A program made the position numbers and the translations under genes. From Fragilaria radians (Eukaryota; Bacillariophyta; Fragilariophyceae; Fragilariales; Fragilariaceae), in NCBI GenBank assembly GCA_900642245.1, contig CAAAJI010000079.1:145925-205396 (forward strand): a DNA stretch of 59,472 nt, written 5' to 3'. Within the stretch, counting starts at the first letter, position 1; every line of letters starts with the position of its first letter. Of this stretch, positions 32,261-44,453 are shown piece by piece. The notes below the pieces were generated by a model. That model was not told the origin of the DNA. It was given only the letters and a program-made list of their open reading frames with translations, and ran no database searches.

Positions 32261-34115
32261 TATTATTGATGCGATCATGGATGTCTGCCTGTTGGTATAT
32301 TGCTTTGGAAAACATACTGAATGTTAGTATGTCATTAGATATTCATTGATGGAATGTTTTGGTTAAAAGTATGATAAATTATTGTTTTTATGATAAGCAA
32401 CCTGATGAAACATTTGGGCATCGAGCATGGAAGTGATATAACATAAGATTGATGTTAAGATATCTTGTAACACAATGCACATCAAGAAACCTTGTAAAAC
32501 ACTATGCAGGGGTTACAATTCAGGGGAAATAGTGTATGTTGAAAGCCTTATATAACTATGGTAATATAATTCTATCATGTTAAAGAAGTCAGCTATACGG
32601 GATTCAAATATCTTGAGGATTAGCATCAAGGAGCTTAAGTCTATTAATGAGCATCAAATCATTGATGTGATTTTTTCGCGCATGAAATCTAATCACAAGT
32701 AAAACATATATTAAGATAAGGCATAATTTATCTTGGGATAGCAGATTACATAGCAGATATTCATAATAACCTGCCATGCCGTCATTTAGCCTGCATCAGG
32801 TGTTATTGCCGCTGAAGTGATATATCTGCTTCATATTCGTACTCAAACGGCCTACATGCTTAAGTAGATTTCCTTAAATGCATTTGTCAGCAATGGCAAC
32901 ATCATTTCGCTCCCATCGTTATCTGTGATGCCTTGTTCTCCTTCAGAACATTGATCGTTTTATCATGCGGTTCCATTCTTTTGATGACATGAGCTGTATG
33001 CGGATATCTGCAGGCGTATCCCTTCCATGCATATGCTGAAAATGTATAATTCCTGCTGCTTGTCCTTCCTTATTGATATCTCAAGTCATTTTTCCCTGTT
33101 TACACAAAGTAGTTGTCACCTAGAAACCTCCTACCAAAGGTGCCCTAACAACTATAATTGATACCCTATTTCGATTGCTGCTTTCCTTCTGTACTGATAG
33201 CTCAAAATATTATTACAAACAAACTTTTCATTTTAACAGAAAAGCGGTCAAACTTTCAACAAAAATATCTAGACTCAAAATAGAAGGAATTCTATATCCT
33301 CTGGTTTCAAGATATTATAAGACCTCTTCACATAACTTGTGATTTAAAAAGGATTCATGGTTTCTGCATTTCTAATTCTGGTAAATACTGCTCTTGCTTA
33401 CTTAACTCAAGTTCCTTTTCTTTACATTTTTTGTATGTTATCTTCCATTGTCCCTATACTAACCTTGCAACTCATTGCCTATAATTGCTTAGTAACTCTT
33501 TGCATTTTTGTCTGGTAGGGTAGCTTGGTTAACACATGATCCATCAAGGGAAAAAGTTACAGTATTAGCTTGAAGTGTTGGTTACTTTATAGTAACTTTG
33601 ATCCTGTATGTGGGTAATGCCTAACTAACCTTGCAACTCATTGCCTATAAATAAATCAACTTGAATCTTGGGCTCATAACCATCGAAAGTGTCTATTGTG
33701 CTATGACAGATCTAACAAACCTTGAATATTTCACTTTATGTTGTCCTAGTGAATTGAGGTTGCTATTTTGAAGCTTACTTCAAATAGTAATGTCAGAATA
33801 AAGCATTTGTATACTATAGAGTGATGCAATACATTAGGTCACAACAGTATTTGATGTTGTTTGTGGTAAAAAGAAAGAGTAGATGAAGATGGATTTTCCT
33901 AAAATTGTGGTGACTAAGTTTAACCTTACTACAAAATAATCAATAAAGAAATCATCGACTTTAAGCAATGATTTGTACTGGAACCTGCTGTGCTATTCGA
34001 ATCATTTGACATTTTGAATTAACTTAACAGTCCAAATTTCAGCAGTCTAGGAAGTATGTTTTTTTAGCATTTCCTCCCCATATCGCATCTCAAATAATAA
34101 AAAGTTTACAGTCTT
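32261..34115. other. Spacer of the inverted repeat, right part, nothing recognised
   Basis: AT-rich, unique DNA between the older repeat copy and the right arm. A short phrase, AACCTTGCAACTCATTGCC, occurs twice about 160 bp apart (near 33463 and 33628). No gene is supported. Confidence 0.5.
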
Positions 34116-36855
34116 TGTCACGAATCGACTAAGTCTCGCACCACGAGAATTTCTTTCATTTATTTTTTATTCTTATGAATGCTCCTCAGCTCCGGCTACT
34201 TCAACTGGATTTTGACTTTCCTGAGATTGTGATATGAGTATATTTAATCATTTTGTATCTAATTCCTATGCTAACCACTAAGTTTCATTTATATTTTGCT
34301 CAGGAATTGCACAATTATATGGGGAACTTCAACTCATCATTTTTTCCTTGACAAATCAAGGAAATACTGCTTGTACTCACAAATCAAAGTAATGAAAAGC
34401 AAACCCTTTGGGGGCTTTCATAGAAACCTTTTGATTAACATGGTAATGTATCATCCAAGGAATATACTAGTTTGAGTTGGTAGGCTCACGATGTTGCAAC
34501 ATAGCATATTCTTGCTTTTCACATTATTATTTGTACATAAGTGTTGAACTTGATGCAGGATATTATGAAAGTCTCAAATGATCACAAAATTCACGTGTCA
34601 TACATCCAGAATCTATCAACGGAGATACTTGCATGATTTTCTGAGATCTTTCGTAGTCGTTTCAACGCTATGGCGGAGATTCACGAGAAAGGAGGAAAAT
34701 TTGACGCTAAGAAAGCGGAATGCATTTTGAATTCAAGGTTTAGGTGCTTTTGACTTTGCCTTCTTACTACTAGAATCTGGTGTTGAGAATGCATTACTCC
34801 TGATTGAAGACGGCTCCGGTAACTCAACCAAAGAGTTGGGATTATCAAAAGGAATGTTGAGTCTGGATAAAGTCGTCCTGTCGAGCAAAGTGTACCAGAG
34901 GGGATTCCTCTGCGTGTATAGGTATTGCAAGGCAGATCTTTGTGCTTCGAATCTTGAAGAAATTGATGCAAATGGGTGGTACATTAAGCTGGAATACATC
35001 CCTAAGTTACTTACTAACAAAGGATTGAAGAATGAAGTCATATCCAATGGGCTCCGATATGTGTCAAAGTTGGTCACAGGTATGCGGTTGATTGTTGCTT
35101 CTGTGGGGTTTTCACAAAACTGGGCTGAGGCGAATGGATTGCGCACCATACTACATGCACGATCATCAATACATACCTTGATTGACGTTATTCGAATCAG
35201 GAGAGAATAGTAACCTTGAGTCGTGTTTACGGGGATTTCCTTCTACATTGCCTTTACCTTTCATTCCCCCCCACGAATATTCGTTCAATCCTGTTGCGGA
35301 TTGATTTTTGGCTTTGACCGAATCGCTCACTTCGCATTCTACCCTTACACATTGATTTGTACGATCCGGAATGTAATTGCTTTCATTTTCGCTCGTCATT
35401 ACGTGACGCTTACGCTTTGCCCCCCGTGGAGCATTCCAAACAAATCCAAGAGCATCAAGCAATTTCAAGCGTTCCATTGTCAATTTAGAAGGTAATCCAA
35501 GTCTAAGGTTTTTGTACTCCTGATTTTAAGTAGAATATAAATGAGTTAGAAGTGGACGGTTCAGTGGGCATGAAGCACGAGTTTGATGCTCTAACTGTTC
35601 TTTAACTCTTTAAAAGAACTCTAAGTTGCTTGTATGTGTACGTGGGAAAATCAATGGCATAGCGAGACACGTACCTGGCGCTGAACGCTTACCCAATTCG
35701 AGAGAGGGAGATTTTCCTGTGGAATAATTTTGAAAAAAGACGGAAATCATGAATTCAGTATCATTAAATCTTGTGCACACTTCTCCGCGGCATTTCTTAC
35801 CTCATATCCCATCGGAACTAAGGTGTGACCTCCAAAGGGAGTTAGCTTTAACACATTATTGGCTCCATGCTACGTGATTTCTTGCTACATACCGTATTTA
35901 AGAAAGAATTCTTTGAGCTGCGAGTAACGAACCTCCCAGTCTACACGACGCGGATCTGACGTATTCCAGGCAAAACCAATTTCGTCTAGCTTTTTGATCC
36001 TGTGGGCCGGTAGAGTCGTCGCATCATATCTACCACAAGCAAGAGCCTTGTATTGCTTGCGCTGTGTTGAAACCCAGGACCCTAGCTTATGGTCCTCTTT
36101 ATATCGGTTAGGGACAAGGCAGTGACCATACTTTTTCTTAAATTCGAATAGACGATCGAACATTATTTCCCATTTGGCATCATGGGATACTGCTTCTTTG
36201 TTAGCGCCTGTCTCGCCATACTCGCCATTGACTGAGTCATCAGATTCTTGCTTCAAATTATTTGTACAGAAGCTCTCTCCATTTTCTGAAGTTGAAGCGC
36301 TTCTATCCGATCTGCCTTGAAGCTGATCACGACAACGAACATCATCAGCACTCTCCGTCTGGAGGTTGTTCGTTATTTGATGAGGAACTCTAGTTGTATT
36401 CGTATCGGCCATAGGTAACCACCAACTTGGTCGTAAATTGCAGTCATCGCTGGAATACTTTAACCTAGAAGCTTTGACTTTTCTATTTTCAGTGGAGGAA
36501 CTATCGCATTGATTTTGTGGAGAGTCCATCATTGGTGGAACTGATAGAGTTAGAATGAAATTGTTTATTCTCCTACACCTCGTACTTATAACTGGAGGGT
36601 TATACACTTTTGGTCTGCCGAATATTTTTGTACTGAAGTTACGCGTTCTGTTTGTCGCTATATCTCTATGACTTTTATCCTGCGGTATTGATTTCTTGTC
36701 ATTTCTTCGGAGAAATACAAGAGTCCGAGATTTCTGGAGTTCGGGTTCAACCAAAATCCACTTTGCTGGAAAACGGAAAAACAAAGTAAATTGGAAAATT
36801 TGGTAAGCGAGATTTTTGGTGGCGTCATCACAATTACCTTTAAGTATGGTGAACG
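34116..36855 (-). repeat. Inverted repeat, right arm
   Basis: Reverse complement of 25911-28650 with constant coordinate sum 62766 and no difference seen in the parts compared. The centre of symmetry is 31383 and the spacer between arms is 5,465 bp. Confidence 0.93.
34733..36532 (-). CDS. HA-domain (helicase-associated repeat) protein, right copy
   Basis: Exons at 36532-35893, 35829-35801, 35716-35675, 35519-35177 and 35124-34733 encode the same 481 residues as the left gene, with identical introns. The only difference I see lies upstream: here an in-frame ATG at 36898 in the diverged flank would add about 122 residues (start MPKTMRSNFSV), which the left copy lacks. That extension reads like untranslated sequence, so I prefer the Met-Met start in both. 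The two genes are transcribed towards each other across the spacer. Identical products suggest a dosage effect or simply a very recent duplication or conversion. Confidence 0.75.
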
Positions 36856-37345
36856 GACGCACTATTACTGAGAAGTTGGATCTCATAGTTTTTGGCATCG
36901 TAGAAACTCAATATTTTTAGCCATATGTATTTTCTTGTCGTTCACGCTGCAAATAGAATGCGAAGGATAATAACACATTTTTGGTTTCAAGAAGGAAAAT
37001 TCTGCGAAGTGTCTCGTATTAAAATATTATCATGGTAATTAAGTTGGTGTGTCCAATGAAAAGGAAGACTTGATTCGTCCAACACGGAACAAGGGAACAA
37101 ACGAACAAATCCAAGGTACTCAAAAGAAATGTTTATTGATGGAAGAGATAGGTGTGAATGCAGTTCCCTGCAAAGTCTGAGAATTTACTCCCTGACTTTT
37201 ACTCACTGAGACCGTACACGTATTTTCAGGTGGTCAGGAAGAATAAATCAGTAACATCAGAAAGCTTATGTATTTCCTTTACCCTGTAAATTTCTTTTAT
37301 CTTGTGCATTAAGATGCTGCTTCTGTTATTGGAACTTCATATCTT
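36856..37345. repeat. Diverged outer flank of the inverted repeat, right
   Basis: Partner of 25290-25910 in reverse complement. Shared landmarks include the phrase GTACCTTGGATTTGTTCG and AGAAGCAGCATCTTAATGC when read on the minus strand. Homology stops near 37345, close to where copia sequence begins. Confidence 0.75.
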
Positions 37346-37464
37346 TGCAGCTATTTCTCATTTCCTGCAAAATCATCATTTTGGCTTATGAGTTTTCAGG
37401 GGGGAAAGGGTTAACTCTCTATTCAAGATGTCTGATTTCAGGGCTATTATTATTCTAAACTTCT

Positions 37465-40140
37465 AGGGAAGAAAAGAAGAATGGCCTACCTGGAGTGAGA
37501 AATTCCTAGCCAAGGCCAAGCGTTCTGGAATCAAGGATGTCATATTGGGTTAGCTACAGATCCCAAAGACTTCAGAGGAGTCTGAGGAGAAGTCAGAGAA
37601 AGGAAGGATAATGATGAAAAATGCTGACTTCAACCAGTTGGCTTTTATAGAATTAATACTGTCCATTGATGTAAGCAACAGTAATGGATACATTCTATTT
37701 TTTAATTTTTAACAGGTCATGGAGAAGCGTATTGGTAACAAAGAAAATCCGCTCTCTATTGATGAGCTCAAAGAAGACCTTAACTTGAGATACAAAAGGC
37801 TTTCATCAAAGTCTGAGTCTACAAAAAATGATGACTATGGACAGGAGAAGGCGCTGTTTCTAACGCAATTCAAAGGAAAATGCCGAAACTGCAGAAAAAT
37901 AGGTCACAAGTCAGCACAGTGCAAGTCCAAGATGGTGAAAGAGGCAAGGAAATCATCTGCAATTGCTGTAAGGAATCAGGCCACCTTAAATCTAACTGCT
38001 TCAAATTGTTAAGAAAGAATCAAATGCTGATGGCAGTTATGTTGAAACAAGAAATGGGATTGCAGGATCTGGAATTGACAGAAAAATTTGGATTTGTGAC
38101 AGTGGCCTTAGATGCCATTGTTACAATAATGAAAAAGGCATATGCAACAACACTACTATTTTGAAGGAGATAACGGTTGGAAACGGCAACAAATTGCTAG
38201 CAAAGAAGGTTGGAAGCTTGAGAGGCACAGTCCAACAGAAATATGGTGACCGGATTATCATACGGATACAATGTGGTGGGCAAATATAAGACTTGTGAAG
38301 CCTGCTCAGTTGCAAAGGCAAGGCAAAATAATGTCAACAAGGACAGGAAGGGTGAATATGTTATTGATGGAGAAAGGCTCTATGTAGATATCAGCTCCAT
38401 CAAGGGAGAAAGCTATGGAGGATCGAAATTTTGGGCATTAGTTGTTGATGACTACTCATGCTATTATTGGAGCTACTTTTGAACAGAAAAAGCAACTTGA
38501 AGAACAAGCTGATTGAAATAATTGATGAGTTAAAAAGCATCGTAATTTGCAGTTTGAGTTTAGTGGACCAAGAACCCCTCAAAGAAATGGCAAGGTGGAG
38601 AGAAAAGTTCCAAACCCTCTACGGAAGAATACGGGCAATGTTCAATGACTCGGGAATTGCGGATGAAATTCAAAATGGACTTTAGGCAGAATGTGCATCT
38701 ACAGCACCATTCGATGAGAATAGAATTGTCAAGGAGACACAGCAATCACAATACAACGGATGTAAAATATTCAGTTCAAAGCCATTAAAAAGCTAAGTCC
38801 CTTCTGTGAAATGTGTGTTGTGAAGCCTAAGAAAACAATTCAGTGAAAAATAAATGACAGAGGAACTGTTGGTTCACTTGTTGGAAATCCAGATAATCAT
38901 GAAAATGATGTTTACAGGATATGCCATATTAAAACCAAAGCAAAGCATCAAGTCAAAAGATTTGGTTTGGATTACTTTGAGTATTGGAAATTGGAAAAAA
39001 TCGAAAAACAACGACATTCAGCCTCAAGACAATGAAGACACTTCCGATACAGAAGCTACAACAGAAGATGTTATTGATTGATTTAGCCAAGCCAGAGGAT
39101 GCAACTCTTGATGATTCTCATATCATGAAGCAAAACAAAGCTTTAAAACAAAATTTCAAAATTAAAAAGCTGGTTTACTCCTGATCCGTCAAAATTCCTT
39201 GAAATGTCAAACTTGGGTAGGGAAATAATCGTAGAAAGTGCTGATTTTGCTTTTTATATGGTTGCTCTTGTCAAGGACCCGGACAGTTTTGAGGAGGCAT
39301 ACAATCACCCTGAAGTTGACAAGAGAATTAAGTGGCATGTTGCAATTTTGAAAGAATTCGAAGAAATGAAAAAAGTCGGAGATTCCCAACGAACAAAACT
39401 GTATCAAAAATAAGTGGATTATTAAAACGAAACGAAACGGAATTTTCGATCGCGGTTAATGGCATGTGGCTAGAGTCAAATTCCTGGAGTGGACTTTCAG
39501 GAAAATTATGCGACCGTTATCAATAATGTGACAATCCGAATATTCTTTTGGTCACAATGTAATGTTAGCCTGGAAATTAATCAGAAAAGTGATCGACATT
39601 GAAATGGCGTTTCTTCATGGTGATCTTAAGGCGATGATTTTTATGGAGATACCAAAGACTATGGAAGCAAGTAAAAACGAATGTTTAATTTGAAAAAGAA
39701 CAATTTTTGGTCTTGTCAAATCTGCAAGGGAGTTTTATAATAAACTTGTTTTGTCATTGAAAGGTTGTGGTTTCAAGGGAAGCCCTATTGACCCTTGTTT
39801 GCTGATAAAACATTCTAAATTCATAATCATCATGGTTGCTATATATGTCGATGACTGACATGTCATTCGAAGCAAAGAAGGCAGCAAAGACATGATTAAT
39901 TGCCTGAAAAATTGTGATTTTGGTTTATAGATTGAAGACAGCCTTACTGACTGTAAGTTGCAAGATCCAGATCAATTAAGTAACTAAAACAACATATGTC
40001 ATGCAACTACATCTAATTTAATGTCTAATTGATAAATATGGAGAAGAAGTCGAAAATGTATGCAATTATGGAACCCCTGGATCTAAGGCTCAGAAGGGTG
40101 TTATGCTGTCAAGCAGTGAAGCGGAGCTGGGAGGCGGTCA
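37465..40140 (+). mobile_element. Degenerate Ty1/copia retrotransposon, plus strand
   Basis: Copia domains occur in order with many stops and shifts. A gag region lies at about 37465-38012. Two CCHC knuckles follow: CRNCRKIGHKSAQC near 37892, and CCKESGHLKSNC near 37964 in another frame. A protease remnant with WICDSG is near 38090. Integrase remnants include CEACSVAKARQNNV and WALVVDDYSCYYWSYF (38290-38480), then FQTLYGRIRAMFNDSG near 38610. Reverse-transcriptase remnants start at about 39200 (AFYMVALVKDPDSFEEAY). The lineage looks different from the minus-strand copia at 20.6-23.0 kb. It is inactive. LTRs were not resolved. Confidence 0.82.
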
Positions 40141-42403
40141 AGCAAAACCCTTTTTAGTAACGTATTGGATTGCATCACCAATATTCTTTAATCTTAGGGT
40201 TAGTTTAGTTTATGAGAGAATAAGCAAGGTAATATATATGTCAGAACAGTGAAGAGAAGACATTCCAGTTAGGCATAGAACCAATTAATTATTTCAAAGA
40301 TTATTTTAGTGTGAAGAGGCTCTTTAACAATTATTTGTCATAACAATTTCTAGACAACTCCTAGATGGAATTTAATGGTCCTATCTAGGTGATTGTAGCT
40401 CTTGTCAAGATTTCTTGCTTCAACTGCTATTTTGCTGGGATTATTCCTGTCATGATTCCCAGTAAATTAAAGCCATATCTGATGGGTCCTCAGAGGTTGA
40501 AAAGGCAAATAAGCAGAGATCAGATTTGTGTTTGTCTTGGACTTTGAACAATGAAATGTTTTGTCCTGAGGAACCTAATAAAGGTCATCTAGCTTATTTA
40601 TAGACTGGTGAATTTAGGCTCCTACTCAGAGTATGATTCATCCTGAGCATTAAAGTTCATCATTCATAAGTGTTTGAGATAAGTTGGAACATCATTCCTA
40701 AGCCATATCCTCAACGTCAATCCCTGGAATATAAAAAGATTTCTTTATGAGCTCAACTTCTTAGAAAGGTTCCTTATCTTTACGCCATCTATTCTTCTGT
40801 GCCATTTGAGCCATTTTGACACCTGATAAGGCAGAACGACTTTATCAATGATATGAGTATATTGACAAAAGGTGTCAAGGTCGTGATCCTCTAAATAGCC
40901 AAGTAAGACGCCCTTTTGACCCTGTGGTGATATTTACTATGGAAGCTAGTGCGATTAATGATGTAAGCAACTCTTTCAAAAGGCTGCAGTTGGTGATCTT
41001 GCCTTCAACATAATGGAATAGCAATAAGTGTTGATTCTCCCTAAAGCCTTTTCTGAAAAATGGATATAAGTCTTGCTGATGTCATCAAGGTATCCCCTAC
41101 CAAATCATTCATTTGGAATGAATACGGTGCAGTTATAGTCATCATGATTCATCTGTCTAAAACGTATACCTTGGAAAGATGCATGACATTTTCACCAGGA
41201 GTATTGCATCAAAGAAAACTTTGGTAAAGTCAAGCCCCATCATTTTGCTGGTTCACAATTCAAAAGTGCCCTCATGAAATCGAGTTTCTGGATGAGAAAA
41301 TAATCCCAAGTATAGCAAATGTTATCATCAAAAACGCTTGGTCCTTGACTCAAGTAATGCATGGAATGAATGCAACAGAAAACAAACCCTTGAGGAGAGC
41401 TCCGAAAGAAGCTTTCCTAAAAGCTTGGCGAAGGTTGCAAAGACGTTTATTGATGGATAATATTGCTTAACGAAAGACACCACGAAAACTTGCCTCTGAT
41501 TTCTTCCTCGTGCATGCTGCAAAATAACCGTTAAAGGCATGCTTTCAGACAGCATGAATCCAACAAAACTTGAATTGACATATGAAAAGTCAAAGAAACA
41601 GTATTTCCTCCAATTTCCAAGGTCATACTTCAGACATTAAACCTTCAAACAATAACAAACAGAAAACAAACTTGCACAAGTGATAAAACTTCTTCCAATA
41701 CATTCCTTCTAGCCCATGCGTTCATGAGAGACCAAACATATTCCAACCTGTAAAAGATAAATCTAAAAAAATTAGACCAAGAATATATGCATTTACCATC
41801 CAACTTAGAAGCATACTTTCAATGCGTACAATAACATGCAGCAAAAGAAGCAGTCTCATATTCACTTCTCATTCATACTTTAAATTGACATTTCTACAGC
41901 AGCACATACCATGCGGAATCAAACTTCATAACTAAAACCTAAAGGAAAATGAGGTTGCAAGAATAAATAGGCTTCCTGAATCTAACGGTCCTACAGGAGA
42001 AGTTATATTATTCATTGTGGTGATGGAAAATACTTGTTGTCGAAAAAGGGAGTATAGACGACAATTCGGAAAAAATTCTTACTCATCCACCTGATGACTT
42101 TCAAAATTCTGACTCATGCACCTGATGACTTTCTTCATTGGTAGAATTCTGACGTTGGTTATTAAAAGACAGTGAGAGCATTGAGTTATGTTCTTGTATT
42201 TAATGCACATTCATCATGACAACGGTCGCAAAATCTTCAAAATTTAGGGAATTTGGCTCAAAACCTGATGGAAACACAGTTACTTTTGTTCCATTGATTT
42301 TGATTTGCATTCCATGGGAATTGCGATTCCATTTGACGGAATAAAAAATACAAGAATTTCTTTCCATCTATCTCATTGTCAAAAGTGAAATTATTCTTGG
42401 ATC
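40141..42403. other. Repeat debris and gene-free sequence upstream of GMP synthase
   Basis: About 40600-41000 shares blocks with 19720-20080 (for example ATTAATGATGTAAGCAACTC against ATTAATAATGTAAGCAACTC), so it holds a fragment of the same Ty3/gypsy-like family in the same orientation. From about 41040 to 42403 I see nothing assignable. A doublet CACCTGATGACTTTC (about 42090 and 42120) forms a short direct repeat. The GMP synthase promoter must lie at the right end. Confidence 0.5.
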
Positions 42404-44237
42404 ATGAGTGCCGAAGAATACTTAAAACAATCAGCACATCTGGGGAATACAGATCGGTAAGTATGTTAATTACTTTCAATATGTTAATAATGAATTATGC
42501 GAGAACCACTCTCACATTTACTTGACACGTTTTGGATGATATGTTGGGGCATTAATGTTGTCCCATCAAAAAGATCCCAAATAGCCATATTGGACTTTGG
42601 GTCTCAATATTCTCATCTTATTGCACGTCGGATTCGTGAGATGCATGTTTATTGTGAGTTATACTCCTGTTTGGTCGATGTGACGATTTTAGAACGACAT
42701 GAAATTACGGCAATTGTCCTATCGGGTGGACCATCCAGTGTTTATGAGGAGGATGCCCCTCATGTATCCGAGGGAGTTTGGAAACTAATTGAGGATCGGA
42801 ACATCCCAGTCTTGGGTATATGTTATGGTATGCAAGAATTGGCTCATGTGTTTGGAGGTCAAGTCGCACCCGGACTGAAACATGAATATGGCAAAGCCAT
42901 GGTTCGGAGAGTTGAGGGATGCAACAGTCCACTCTTTGAGGGACTTCCATCTGAGTTTCAAATGTGGATGTCTCATGGAGATAAATTGAGCAAAGTTCCT
43001 GATGGATATCAACCTGTTGGTGAGTGGCGTTTTACTTTCCGTATGAATTCGGATGAACATTCTGTCTTCCCATGTCGTAGCTGTTCTATTTGTTTCCTCA
43101 CAGAAATCCATTTTCTTAGGTGATACGGACAACGCAGAATTCGTCGCTATTGAAAATGTGGAGAAACGTCGATGGGGTCTACAATTTCATCCGGAAGTGA
43201 CTCATTCTCCATTGGGGAAAGATATTCTGAAAAATTTTGTTGTTAACATCGCTGGTGCCGTTCCAAATTGGGTGATGAAGGATTATGCCGAAGAATTTAT
43301 TGACCAAGTTCGTCTCCAGGTGGGACCGACAGGGCACGTCATTGGAGCAGTCAGTGGTGGTGTTGACTCAACAGTAGCGGCAGTTCTCATGACCAAGGCC
43401 ATTGGTGATCGTTTCCATGCCATTATGGTGGATACGGGATGTCTCCGTAAGGATGAGGCCGTTAGTGTCTTGAAGCGCATGCGGGAGGACTGTGGTGTCA
43501 ATTTACGGTGTGTCGATGCATCGGATCGGTTTATGAAACTCTTACAGGGTGTTACAGATCCCGAAAGGAAACGCAAAATCATCGGAACATCCTTTATTGA
43601 TGTCTTCCAAGAAGAAGCGAAGAAACTAGAAGATGATGGATATCACTGCGATTGGTTGTTACAGGGGACACTATATCCTGACGTTATTGAGAGTATTTCC
43701 TACAAAGGTCCCTCTGCCTGCATTAAGACTCATCATAACGTTGGCGGCCTGCCAGCAACCATGAAACTAAAGCTGATTGAACCCCTCCGAGAATTGTTTA
43801 AGGACGAAGTACGTGAATTGGGACTTGCTCTGGGGATTGATGAAATATCTGTGTGGCGACATCCATTCCCTGGCCCTGGTTTGGCTATTCGTATCCTAGG
43901 GGAAGTCACACCTGAACGAGTGAAAATTCTCCAGGAGGCTGATGCCATTATGATCGAAGAACTCCATGCTTCTGGTCACTATCGCTTAATTGGACAAGCT
44001 TTTGTCGTCCTCTTACCAGTGAAAACTGTTGGTGTCATGGGAGATGGTAGAACTTATGAAAATTGCGCTGCTGTGCGATGTGTCGAAACAACCGATTATA
44101 TGACTGCAGATTTTTATCACCTACCCTACGAAGTCATGGGTAAAATGTCAAGTCGAATCATCAATGAAGTTCGTGGAATTAATCGCCTGTGTTATGATAT
44201 TAGTTCGAAACCACCAGCTACGATTGAATGGGAATGA
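42404..44237 (+). CDS. GMPS: GMP synthase (glutamine-hydrolysing)
   Basis: Three exons (42404-42456, 42574 to about 43019, 43120-44237) joined across 117- and ~100-nt GT-AG introns give about 538 residues, close to the usual 520-550. The class I glutamine amidotransferase half shows ILDFGSQYSHLIARRIRE, SGGPSS, the nucleophile in GICYGMQ (Cys ~101) and FHPEVTHS (His ~190, Glu ~192). The ATP-pyrophosphatase half shows the P-loop SGGVDS (about 245-250), and the dimerisation domain ends KPPATIEWE. The enzyme converts XMP, glutamine and ATP to GMP, the last step of guanine nucleotide synthesis, normally in the cytosol. All catalytic residues are present. The single continuous GATase-synthetase chain is the bacterial and eukaryotic form. 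It converges with the HMG-like gene, 216 bp away. Confidence 0.97.
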
Positions 44238-44453
44238 TTAAGTTTTGAAATGAATATTTAACTGGTATAGCAGTCAAATAATTCGATATTTTAGGACAAT
44301 GTTAAAACAATTTAAAAAGATCTTGTACATTTCGACAACTCTATGCAACAATCCTAATGAAATTTCATCATCATACAAATTCAGATGTATCGTGCACCAG
44401 CAAACTTTCTTCATTTGTTGTTCTTAGTTCCTCTGTTGAAGATAATTTCAATG

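Noticed and set aside
36533..36898. N-terminal extension of the right HA gene from the ATG at 36898
   Set aside because: The extension has no counterpart ATG in the left copy and its composition reads like untranslated sequence; the Met-Met start is common to both.
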